From: Acidobacteriota bacterium | GTDB lineage: Bacteria > Acidobacteriota > Terriglobia > Terriglobales > Acidobacteriaceae | Reading direction: 5' to 3' | DNA: 7,260 nt | NCBI GenBank assembly: GCA_021799945.1 | Contig: JAJYZK010000152.1 | Coordinates: 1 to 7,260 of the forward strand | Shown here: positions 1 through 6,732 of the stretch, piece by piece | Numbering within the stretch: position 1 is the stretch's first letter | Layout: each line of letters starts with the position of its first letter | The notes under the pieces: model-generated | What the model was told of the DNA's origin: nothing | The model's input: the letters and a program-made list of their open reading frames with translations, nothing else | Database searches by the model: none | Translations under genes and position numbers: made by a program

Positions 1-399
1 GCAGGAGTGTTTGCGACGGATAACTGATCGCCGCGAACGCAAATGCGACAGCTTACAATCCCGGCGCCGATGCAATACGGCGGGCGCCGCGCGGCGATGC
101 TCTCGCGGACGGCGGTCTCCATCTCTCTTCCGGCCCATGAGCAATCGGTCTGAGCCAGACACAGTTTCAAACCCTCCATGGAGTGAGACGCGGTCAGCTG
201 TCGCTCCCGCGGCGCTTACTGCCTGTTTTGGCAAGGCCGGCGGCCTTATTGCTTCCTCCCTTATTCGCCTTAGTCCACGATTGAGATCAATCGCCGCTGA
301 GAAATCGAGGCGCTCCACGAGCGTCGCTCGGTATCTCAGATCCGGCGAATCACCGCTCTAACCTGCATAACTCTTCTATTTCATCCGATCCGCGCGGGC
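1..399. other. Left-end region with no supportable gene
   Basis: I see no convincing gene here. The plus-strand open frame at 11-361 is rich in Arg and Ser and has no recognisable motif, signal peptide or good ribosome site. On the minus strand a frame is open from position 179 to the left edge. Its ATG candidates are at 179 and 122, and the part after 122 has GC-rich third positions, so it could be the first 40 to 60 residues of a divergent gene leaving the window. A second minus-strand frame is open from 357 to the edge but uses rare codons such as AGG, ATA and CTA. None is recognisable by family. A 6-bp inverted repeat lies at 233-247 without a T-tract. Confidence 0.5.
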
Positions 400-413
400 G
401 TGACGGCCGTCAC
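400..413. promoter_or_regulatory. Upstream CRP/FNR-type palindromic operator
   Basis: GTGACGGCCGTCAC is a perfect 14-bp palindrome. Its GTGA-N6-TCAC shape matches the core of sites bound by CRP-type members of the CRP/FNR family (TGTGA-N6-TCACA). It lies 124 bp before the heme-porin start codon and is paired with a second palindrome of the same form, centred 22 bp downstream. The regulator is inferred from site shape only; other homodimeric regulators could use such a palindrome. Confidence 0.6.
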
Positions 414-421
414 CTCCGATC

Positions 422-435
422 GTGATAGCTATCAC
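422..435. promoter_or_regulatory. Downstream CRP/FNR-type palindromic operator
   Basis: GTGATAGCTATCAC is a second perfect 14-bp palindrome with the same GTGA-N6-TCAC outer bases and a different centre. The centre-to-centre distance of 22 bp, about two helical turns, would place two dimers on the same face of the DNA. If this site acts as a class II activator site near -41.5, transcription would begin around position 470 and leave a leader of roughly 68 nt. A weak -10-like TAGTCT lies at 458-463. The start site is a guess; the palindromes themselves are directly visible. Confidence 0.6.
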
Positions 436-537
436 TGTTTTGTCGCGAGGTGAACGATAGTCTACGTTGTGCTGATGAAGTCCGGGTGGTTCCTGTAGTG
501 ATCCATGACTGGATGAGGCACGGAGAGGCCCCCAGGA

Positions 538-2007
538 ATGGACCACGAACCTCAACGAACTCTTGCGACTCGTCTGCTAGTCCTAAGTATCCTGATCGCA
601 ATGCAAGCCGCCGCGCCGGATGCAAAGGCGATACCCGCATTCGCCCGCAAGTACCACACTGCTTGCCCCACCTGCCACAACAATTGGCCAGAGCTCAATG
701 ACTTTGGGCTGGCCTTCAAAGAGAACGGCTTCAAGTTTCCAACGGACGACGAGGATTTCGTCAAGGAGCCGCCCCTGATGCTCGGCGCGCCGGCGCAGAA
801 AGAGGCTTTTCCGCATTCCATTTGGCCGGGAGAACTTCCTATTCTCCCCATCGCATTCCGCTATTCCGGATACTTTAACTACAACCGTCCCCAGCCGCCG
901 GGGTTGATCGCGCAGAATGGCTATGTTCCGGCCACGGACTTATTCGAGCCGAATACGTTCACGATCATCGCTGCCAGCAGCCTTGGGCCGTCGCTGGAGT
1001 TCTGGATCGACGACGATCTGGCCACAGGCGGTTCCGGCGCCGATGGAGGCTTAGGGGACGCCTACCTCAAGGCAAACAATTTTGTCGGGTATTATCTCCA
1101 TGTTCCGAAGAACGATCTCAATGTCCGGTATGGACAGTTTGAAATCGATCTGCCATTTACCCAGGCTCGAACCATCAACCTGACGGATTACGCAATTTAC
1201 GACGAGACGGCCTACGTCAATCCCACCGGCAAGGGTCCGCTTGCAGGAACCACCGCAAACCCCTTTACTTTTTCATCGCCGCAACGGGGGATTGAGTTTG
1301 GCGGGTATCCGCACCATGGCTATACCTGGTGGAGCGTGGCGGTCCTCGACGGCGAGAACTCTTTGTATGGGACCGCGCCCCTGTCCGCGCGCAATTCCAA
1401 AGACGTGTATGTCAATTTTTGGCAAGGTTGGAATCTCGAGCGGAATCCGGCGATCCGCAAAATGATTCAGGCCGCCGGACCGACCGGCATCCATGACCAC
1501 ACCTGGATCAAGTTCAACGCCTTCGGATATTTCGGGAGAAACGATCTCAATCAGGGAGGGACTTTATACGCGGGGCTGCCGACGATTCGCGAGCCCTTCT
1601 ATCGAGCAGGCGGCGCCTTCGATTATAGATTCCGCGGGAACTTCGAATTGTGGGGCCTCATGGAGCACGCTCATGACTCCAACGAGGCGCTTAACCCAAC
1701 CGGCACAGGCTTTGTTTCCGCCACGCCGGTGACCTTCTCCGGCGGCTTTCTTGAAGCCGAGTACTGGTTTTATCCCTGGCTTATCGGACTGATGCGCTAT
1801 GACGGCGTCAATTCTCCCACGGATCGCCTCAATGGGATATCCCGTTACGACACGCGGAACATCTATAGCCCAGGGCTGCAAATATTTGTGCGCCCCAACA
1901 TCAAGCTGGAGTCGCAGTATTCGTTCGGTTATCAGCAGCCGGTCCCGGGAGGCAACAGGTTTTATCGCGACAATAAGTTTATATCGGGAATTGATTTCGC
2001 ATTTTAA
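538..2007 (+). CDS. Cyc2-like fused monoheme cytochrome/outer-membrane porin
   Basis: This 489-residue protein probably carries electrons across the outer membrane through a heme plugged into a beta-barrel. A basic stretch and a hydrophobic core (residues 12-26) form a signal peptide, with likely cleavage after the Ala of DAKA (31). The mature N-terminus reads IPAFARKY and then CPTCH (43-47), the only heme c site, followed by P-x-LN-x-FG-x-x-F. This FAR...CxxCH...LN.FG pattern is shared with Cyc2-type fused cytochrome-porins, and the length fits that group. The remaining 400 or so residues alternate polar and aromatic residues as in transmembrane beta-strands (for example DVYVNFWQGWNL). The chain ends in GIDFAF, a terminal Phe typical of the barrel-assembly signal. 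GGAGAGG at 522-528 lies 9 nt before the ATG. It is first in the cluster, directly behind the tandem operator. Cyc2 proteins oxidise Fe(II); that substrate is not shown here, and the protein may belong to a sister clade with another role. Confidence 0.8.
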   Translation: MDHEPQRTLATRLLVLSILIAMQAAAPDAKAIPAFARKYHTACPTCHNNWPELNDFGLAFKENGFKFPTDDEDFVKEPPLMLGAPAQKEAFPHSIWPGELPILPIAFRYSGYFNYNRPQPPGLIAQNGYVPATDLFEPNTFTIIAASSLGPSLEFWIDDDLATGGSGADGGLGDAYLKANNFVGYYLHVPKNDLNVRYGQFEIDLPFTQARTINLTDYAIYDETAYVNPTGKGPLAGTTANPFTFSSPQRGIEFGGYPHHGYTWWSVAVLDGENSLYGTAPLSARNSKDVYVNFWQGWNLERNPAIRKMIQAAGPTGIHDHTWIKFNAFGYFGRNDLNQGGTLYAGLPTIREPFYRAGGAFDYRFRGNFELWGLMEHAHDSNEALNPTGTGFVSATPVTFSGGFLEAEYWFYPWLIGLMRYDGVNSPTDRLNGISRYDTRNIYSPGLQIFVRPNIKLESQYSFGYQQPVPGGNRFYRDNKFISGIDFAF

Positions 2008-2090
2008 CGACACGGGTTTACCGCAAGGAATGACAACAAGGGCTAACAGCAGGGATTAGACGGTTTCAAGTTCGACGGAGCTACTTCAAT

Positions 2091-2095
2091 AGGAG
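2091..2095 (+). promoter_or_regulatory. Ribosome binding site deciding the cupredoxin start
   Basis: AGGAG lies only 2 nt before the ATG at 2098 but 8 nt before the in-frame ATG at 2104, so 2104 is the better start. Confidence 0.65.
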
Positions 2096-2103
2096 ATATG
2101 GAG

Positions 2104-2715
2104 ATGACACTTTTCAAGAGGATCTTTTTGCCGGCCGTAGCGATAGTTACCCTGGGATCTCTCACGAGCGTTTCCTGGGCGGGCGATGTGAAAGGAAAGG
2201 TGCTGGCGCCGGGAATGCGTTCTCCGGAGAATATCGCTGTCTATGTCGACGCCATACCGGGCAAAACATTCCCTCCACCGACACAGCATGCGGTCATGGA
2301 TCAGCACAATCTGGCGTTTGCTCCGCATGTGCTAGTGGTTCTCAAGGGAACGACGGTGGATTTCACCAATGAAGACGCGGTGGGCCACAACGTGTATTGG
2401 CCGGCCATCAATCGCAATCGCAAGCTGGCGCACAATATGGGGACCTGGCCGCAGGGAGTTTCGAAGCCGTTCACCTTCAACGAACTGGGCGACGTTCCGC
2501 TGCTCTGCAACGTCCACCCCGAAATGTCCGGCTACATTATCGTCGTGCCTACTCCATACTTCGCGCTGACCGACAAGGCAGGCGAATTCACGATCAAAAA
2601 TGTCCCGTCCGGCAAATACACCCTCACCACCTGGGCCGAAGGAGCCAAGCCGGTAACGCAGGCGGTGAACGTAGGAGCCAGCGTCGCGAGCGTCAACTTG
2701 ACCGTCAAGAGATAG
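2104..2715 (+). CDS. Secreted type 1 copper cupredoxin with C-terminal beta-sandwich domain
   Basis: This is a 203-residue periplasmic blue-copper protein, likely a one-electron shuttle between the heme-porin and the cytochromes. A signal peptide (about residues 1-26) ends in SVSWA before GDV. The cupredoxin fold spans roughly 28-148. The copper ligands are visible as His95 in VGHNVYWP and then Cys135, His138 and Met141 in CNVHPEM. The C-x2-H-x2-M spacing is that of amicyanin and is shorter than the plastocyanin loop. Residues about 152-203 (ALTDKAGEFTIKNVPSGKYT onward) resemble the carboxypeptidase regulatory-like / transthyretin-type beta-sandwich often joined to such cupredoxins. The ATG at 2098 would add two residues but sits too close to the ribosome site. 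It begins 96 nt after the heme-porin stop, so the two are probably cotranscribed. The partner protein is inferred from context. Confidence 0.85.
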   Translation: MTLFKRIFLPAVAIVTLGSLTSVSWAGDVKGKVLAPGMRSPENIAVYVDAIPGKTFPPPTQHAVMDQHNLAFAPHVLVVLKGTTVDFTNEDAVGHNVYWPAINRNRKLAHNMGTWPQGVSKPFTFNELGDVPLLCNVHPEMSGYIIVVPTPYFALTDKAGEFTIKNVPSGKYTLTTWAEGAKPVTQAVNVGASVASVNLTVKR

Positions 2716-2767
2716 CGCGCGGAGCCGGGGACGCCGTTGTGGGAAGTTTCTCGGGGAGGCCGAAGAC

Positions 2768-2813
2768 AAGGATGGGCTGAGAGTCGAAATTCGACGCAGC
2801 CCAGCCCGTCCTT
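2768..2813. repeat. Stable hairpin in the intra-cluster gap
   Basis: The arm AAGGATGGGCTG (2768-2779) pairs with CAGCCCGTCCTT (2802-2813) over 12 positions with one G-T wobble on the plus-strand RNA. Inside it GTCGA and TCGAC (2783-2795) form a second short stem. There is no T-run after it on either strand, so it is not a classical intrinsic terminator. Its position 53 nt after the cupredoxin stop and before the cytochrome genes suggests transcript processing, 3'-end protection or partial attenuation. The structure is visible; the role is inferred. Confidence 0.55.
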
Positions 2814-2930
2814 ACGATTTCCGAACTCGCGTGCGGCGGATTGCCGGTCTGTTGGCGGCGGCCGGAGCGCGAGTTGAAGACCCGGGCGGATAGCCGATTG
2901 GAACACGAGTCCGGACCTGGATTGGATGAT

Positions 2931-2934
2931 GGAG
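2931..2934 (+). promoter_or_regulatory. Ribosome binding site deciding the hexaheme cytochrome start
   Basis: GGAG sits 5 nt before the ATG at 2940 and supports that start over the upstream in-frame ATG at 2841. It places the membrane anchor close to the N-terminus. Confidence 0.6.
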
Positions 2935-2939
2935 CGGGC

Positions 2940-4880
2940 ATGTCCGCGAGACGATTTCAAAGCATAAGTGTGTGGGCGCCTCATGCGTTCGCTGTCTGCA
3001 TGGTTGTATTGTTGACCCTGATCTGCTGGCAGGTGAGAACGGATTGGCGCGCATGGAGAGAATTCAAGCAGGGCCCCGTCAGCTTTGCGCGCACGCAGCC
3101 TGGCGCTCTGGCGTGGAAGCAGCCGGTCGCGCCGAAGGAATACGTGCAGGCCAGCTGTGGCGCATGCCATCGAGAAGACCTGCCCCAGACCCCTCGGCTG
3201 AACCATGGACGGCAGTTGCTCGCAAAATACAATTGCATCGGGTGTCATCGACTTCAGGACATCGATCGCCCCGACATGCTGGGCCCCGACCTCACCAGTG
3301 TGGGGACCAAAGTGAGCCGCGAATGGATTTACAAGTGGCTGAAGGAGCCGCGCACCCTCACCGACGCGGATGGCAACGTGACCGTGGATGGCGTGGATAC
3401 CGATCCACGAATGCCGAAGTTCCAACTGAGCGAGGAGGAGTTGCGCGCGCTTTCAGCGTACTTGAGCGTTCAGCGGGCGAAGCCCGTTGCGCCGTATGCA
3501 TTCAATCCGGGCATGGTCGCCGCCGTGGCGAAGAAAGGAGATGTGGCGGACCAAGGGCAAATCCGTTTCAACCAGATGTTTTGCGTGACCTGTCACTCGC
3601 TGGCCGTTGATCGCGGCGGGGAAACGACCCTCATCGGGGGAGACATCGGGCCGGAACTGACGAAGGTCGGCAACAAAGTGAAGCCGGACTGGCTGGTGGC
3701 CTGGTTGCGCGATCCGCAGGGGTACCTGCAACACACCAGAATGCCGCGGTATCAGTGGTCGGACCAGGACCTGTACGTAGTCTCGCAATACATCCTGAGA
3801 CGGCTCACCGATCCCGACCTGCTGCAAAATACGCCGAAACTGGGGGCCCCGACCGAGGCCGAGGTGAAGCTCGGCCAGCAATTGTTTCGCGAAAAAGGCT
3901 GCGCCGAATGCCATGCGATTCAGGGGGTCGTTCCACCCAGGAACTTCGGACCCGATCTCTCGGCGCTGGGCATGGCGGCGGGTCGCTACCTGCTGCAAGT
4001 CCAGACGCCGCGGAAACAGGCTGCTTCGCTGCATTTTGTCCAGGGGAGCGTCCCGCAACTCGACGTCCGCGTGTCGCTCGTTCCGAGGTTCATGATCGCC
4101 TACATCCACTCCAAGGTGACAGACCCGGTTTCCGTGAGTCCTGAAACACGCATGCCTCAATTTCATGTGAGCCATGCCGACCTGGACGATTTGACCACTG
4201 CCCTGCTCAGCATGGTCGGTCCCCCCATTGCGGGCAACACGCAGAAATCGCTGATCGTCCAGCGGCCGCACCCGGAGTTTCACCCTGATGGGCAATTCGG
4301 TCAACTCTACGCGCGCTACAAATGCTTTGTATGCCATTCGTTCAACGGGTATGGGGGAACCTTGGCTCCGGATCTCTCGTATGAGGGCAGCCGGTCGCAG
4401 CGGAATTGGCTGGTCCAGTTTCTGAAGAACCCGCAAACGATTCGTCCGACGCTTACCGTGCGCATGCCGGAGTTCAACATGTCGGACGCGGACGCGACGG
4501 CGATCGCCCAGTATGTGTCGACTACACTGCGAAATTCGCGTGTGGACCCCACAGCGATCGACCAAAAGGAGTTTACGCCGCAAATGGCGGCGAGCGGCAA
4601 ACAACTGTACGAAAAGAAATATCAGTGCCAGTCGTGCCACACGATCGGAGCGTCCGGGGGGTATGTGGGGCCGAGCCTGAACAATGCGGGCAACTGGTTG
4701 ACTCCGGCGTGGATGGAGGCATGGTTGCGCGACCCTCAAGCATTGATTCCTGGCGTCATCGAACCGCGACATTCCTTCACTGAGGGTGAGATTCGGAACC
4801 TGACTGCGTATTTGCTGACATTGAAGCAGGCCCCGGCATCGGGGACCGCGGCGTCCACGGCTTCGGCGGGAGGACAATGA
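2940..4880 (+). CDS. Membrane-anchored hexaheme c-type cytochrome with five tandem domains
   Basis: The product has 646 residues from the ATG at 2940. An N-terminal membrane helix (about 12-31) is followed by a periplasmic region with six CxxCH heme sites: CGACH 73-77, CIGCH 99-103, CVTCH 215-219, CAECH 321-325, CFVCH 462-466 and CQSCH 563-567. From the second site on, each lies in a class I-like domain with the recurring order CxxCH, G/A-P-D/E/S-L, W..WL..P, and then a Met-Pro distal-ligand motif (Met158, Met268, Met405, Met509). The first CxxCH lies 26 residues before the second with no Met-Pro of its own. In the last domain the Met position is Glu608, with His611 close by. The fourth domain carries an insert of about 40 residues. 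It probably works as a molecular wire between periplasmic carriers and the inner membrane. It is followed by the monoheme cytochrome in a 4-nt ATGA overlap. I do not recognise a named family; the cytochrome assignment is firm, the electron partners are inferred. Confidence 0.88.
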   Translation: MSARRFQSISVWAPHAFAVCMVVLLTLICWQVRTDWRAWREFKQGPVSFARTQPGALAWKQPVAPKEYVQASCGACHREDLPQTPRLNHGRQLLAKYNCIGCHRLQDIDRPDMLGPDLTSVGTKVSREWIYKWLKEPRTLTDADGNVTVDGVDTDPRMPKFQLSEEELRALSAYLSVQRAKPVAPYAFNPGMVAAVAKKGDVADQGQIRFNQMFCVTCHSLAVDRGGETTLIGGDIGPELTKVGNKVKPDWLVAWLRDPQGYLQHTRMPRYQWSDQDLYVVSQYILRRLTDPDLLQNTPKLGAPTEAEVKLGQQLFREKGCAECHAIQGVVPPRNFGPDLSALGMAAGRYLLQVQTPRKQAASLHFVQGSVPQLDVRVSLVPRFMIAYIHSKVTDPVSVSPETRMPQFHVSHADLDDLTTALLSMVGPPIAGNTQKSLIVQRPHPEFHPDGQFGQLYARYKCFVCHSFNGYGGTLAPDLSYEGSRSQRNWLVQFLKNPQTIRPTLTVRMPEFNMSDADATAIAQYVSTTLRNSRVDPTAIDQKEFTPQMAASGKQLYEKKYQCQSCHTIGASGGYVGPSLNNAGNWLTPAWMEAWLRDPQALIPGVIEPRHSFTEGEIRNLTAYLLTLKQAPASGTAASTASAGGQ

Positions 4881-5443
4881 TGAAGTTCGCGCTGATTTTT
4901 GTCTCTGTCCTGGTCGGATGTTTGGGGCTGGCGGACTACGTGATGAAAACCTTTCCGAACCCGCCCTGCTGGTGCTGGTCGGCCGGTCAGGATAGAGTGC
5001 CGGCGCCGGCGCCGCAGCCGAAATTGATCGAGGACGCCGTTCCCGGCTCCTATGGAACGGAGGTGGACTGGAACAACCCGCAACACATCATTCCGCTGGA
5101 TTACAATCAGGAGCAAGGCAAACGAATCTTTTACCAGCAATGCGTTTGGTGCCATTCGGACACGACGCCGGCCGGACCTTCCAATCGCTCGAACGTCACT
5201 CCCACGCCGCCGCTGATGAACGATGGAGCGGTGTTTAATGGAATGAGCGACCTATCTTTACGGCAGGCGATTGCGCTCGGAGGAAGAGCTTCGGGACATT
5301 CGGCCATGATGCCGCCCTACGGCAAATCGTTGACGCAGGGCGAGATTTTGGATCTGATCGCTTATATGCGCGCCATCGCCGTGCCTGCCTATGACCAGTC
5401 GTCCGCCCGGCGCCTCCGGAACCGGCGGCGCAAGCCTTTATGA
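4877..5443 (+). CDS. Monoheme cytochrome c, membrane-anchored or lipoprotein
   Basis: This is a 188-residue small class I-type cytochrome c. One heme site, CVWCH (89-93), is followed by a likely distal Met at 144 or 145 in SAMMPPYG and the usual C-terminal helix GEILDLIAYMRAIA. The N-terminus is a short hydrophobic segment with LVGC (12-15). It could be a lipobox giving a lipid-anchored Cys15, or an uncleaved anchor. A CWCW motif at 31-34 lies before a Pro/Ala-rich linker (42-50); it is not a heme site and its purpose is unclear. The last 14 residues hold six Arg and two Lys-Pro-type ends, unusual for such a domain. The start overlaps the previous stop by ATGA. GGAGG at 4869-4873 serves either this ATG or the adjacent one at 4880. 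By context it exchanges electrons with the hexaheme protein or a terminal complex. Confidence 0.85.
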   Translation: MMKFALIFVSVLVGCLGLADYVMKTFPNPPCWCWSAGQDRVPAPAPQPKLIEDAVPGSYGTEVDWNNPQHIIPLDYNQEQGKRIFYQQCVWCHSDTTPAGPSNRSNVTPTPPLMNDGAVFNGMSDLSLRQAIALGGRASGHSAMMPPYGKSLTQGEILDLIAYMRAIAVPAYDQSSARRLRNRRRKPL

Positions 5444-6723
5444 GATGGGCGACGCATTTATGCAACACCGCGCTCAGGCCCGCTGCCTTGAGTCTGCTTC
5501 TCGGCGTGACGTCGGCGGCATTGGGTCAAGTGAGCCCGGATGCAGTACTGAACCCAAGGTTGAAAGCCGATGAGGCGAAATACCTCCCCCAGCTCCGATC
5601 CCTGCAGCAATCGATTGCCGCGACGAAATTCCCGTATCCCTTCCGGTTGGCGCGCTATGCGAACGCCAAGCCCGGGCGGCGGGCCGCGTTCGATCCCAAC
5701 GGGATCGAATTCGTCTATTTTGAAGGTCGCGAGGTATTGAAAATCTCCGGGATTTACCAGGCGGCCTTCAACGTGAATAAACTCTCCCGGAATGAGCGCG
5801 CCAGCCAGACCTTCAAGGATGTGATTGCGCCCATCCTGCAACTCGTCGGCCGGCAAATTCCCGTGAACGTGGATTGCGACGCGATTGGTTTCGAGATCGT
5901 CTACAACACGCGCGATGCAACCAATGCGTACGACTACGAAGGGCAGGAGGTCCTGACGGCCGTGTTCGATCGCATGGACGCATTTTCCTATGCGAAGGCC
6001 TCCGGGAATGCGGAGCGGCAGCGGATTCTCAATCGCTCGGATATTTTTGTGAACGGCGAAGAATTCGGGCTGGCGCTGGGCCAGCGTGCGCCGCTCAACG
6101 TACAAGCCCTGGAACGGTCGGTTCCGCGACAGGCGCGGGAAGGAATTTCCGCTACTCGGGCAAGCGCGTCTCCCCCAGCTCCGGAGTCTGCGGCCGCCGG
6201 TCCTCCGTCTGTATCCATTGCAGAAGCGACCCCTGCCTCCCAGTCTCCCCCAACATCTCGGGACGCAGCGCAATTGCAGGCGCAACTGCAAGCGCAACTC
6301 AACGCGATCCTCAATGAAGACGGGGCGAAGTTTCATTTGGCGAAGAGCCCGCCGCCTTCGATTGGAATCTTTGGCGATGAGACCGTTCTCCATCTCACGA
6401 TGAGCAACCCGTTGTCTTTTGAGAGAGGAACGACGTCAATCTATAAACGCGCGGCCCAAAGCTTCGATCTCTTTCTCGCGCCCGAGCTGAAAAGCCTATG
6501 GTCCACGCTCCCGACGGGCGCGAAATACAATGCGCTCGAATTTTCCGTCCTCAATCGTCTCGGGGCGGAGCAGGCGCCCTCGGAAACGATCGATTATATT
6601 TGCCCGCTGCAGTCCATACGTTCCTTTATTGAAGACAAAAGCACCGGTCAGGATGTCATCAACCGGAGTATCGTCTTGGTGAATGGCGTGCGGATCGCCT
6701 TGAATTTGCAACTCGTCGAGTAG
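5440..6723 (+). CDS. Secreted protein of unknown function with duplicated domain
   Basis: I do not recognise this 427-residue protein. It has a signal peptide (hydrophobic core about 15-28, probable cleavage after Gly29) and no heme site or further membrane segment. It consists of two diverged copies of one domain, about residues 90-215 and 310-425. The copies match at RASQTFKDVIAPILQL/RAASFDLFLAP-type segments (120-135 against 337-352), at AIGFEIVYN/ALEFSVLN (148-156 against 365-372) and most clearly at ILNRSDIFVNG/VINRSIVLVNG (197 and 407 onward). A Pro/Ala/Ser-rich linker (about 240-275) and a Gln-rich repeat (QLQAQLQAQL, 278-287) separate them. It overlaps the monoheme cytochrome by ATGA and has no clear ribosome site of its own, which suggests translational coupling. 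By context it may be a periplasmic assembly or scaffold partner of the cytochromes, but that is only inference. Confidence 0.8.
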   Translation: MRWATHLCNTALRPAALSLLLGVTSAALGQVSPDAVLNPRLKADEAKYLPQLRSLQQSIAATKFPYPFRLARYANAKPGRRAAFDPNGIEFVYFEGREVLKISGIYQAAFNVNKLSRNERASQTFKDVIAPILQLVGRQIPVNVDCDAIGFEIVYNTRDATNAYDYEGQEVLTAVFDRMDAFSYAKASGNAERQRILNRSDIFVNGEEFGLALGQRAPLNVQALERSVPRQAREGISATRASASPPAPESAAAGPPSVSIAEATPASQSPPTSRDAAQLQAQLQAQLNAILNEDGAKFHLAKSPPPSIGIFGDETVLHLTMSNPLSFERGTTSIYKRAAQSFDLFLAPELKSLWSTLPTGAKYNALEFSVLNRLGAEQAPSETIDYICPLQSIRSFIEDKSTGQDVINRSIVLVNGVRIALNLQLVE

Positions 6724-6732
6724 ATCGCGGAT

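Larger units (their letters stand above)
2716..2939. other. 224-bp gap between cupredoxin and hexaheme cytochrome genes
   Basis: This is the only long gap inside the cluster. It contains the hairpin at 2768-2813 and the ribosome site at 2931-2934. I see no convincing promoter and no separate gene. A longer in-frame extension of the cytochrome begins at 2841, but it would add 33 charged residues before the membrane anchor and is unlikely to be translated. Confidence 0.5.

Noticed and set aside
233..247. Inverted repeat AAGGCC-GGC-GGCCTT as a terminator
   Set aside because: Only a 6-bp stem and no T-run on either strand.
11..361. 116-codon open frame on the plus strand
   Set aside because: Arg/Ser-rich, no motif or good ribosome site, and minus-strand frames are open over the same bases; it looks like GC-driven open sequence.
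2841..2939. Longer N-terminus for the hexaheme cytochrome
   Set aside because: It would put 33 charged residues before the membrane anchor; GGAG at 2931-2934 supports the ATG at 2940.
2532..3425. 297-codon open frame on the minus strand
   Set aside because: It covers parts of two well-supported plus-strand genes and the hairpin gap; no recognisable domain.
3453..4877. 474-codon open frame on the minus strand
   Set aside because: It lies entirely antisense to the hexaheme cytochrome, whose repeated heme motifs prove the plus strand is coding; the antisense product is Arg-rich without domains.
4967..4978. CWCW in the monoheme cytochrome as a second heme site
   Set aside because: Heme c attachment needs CxxCH; there is no His and the spacing is wrong.
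5458..6393. 311-codon open frame on the minus strand
   Set aside because: Antisense shadow of the duplicated-domain secreted protein, which has a signal peptide and internal repeats in its own frame.
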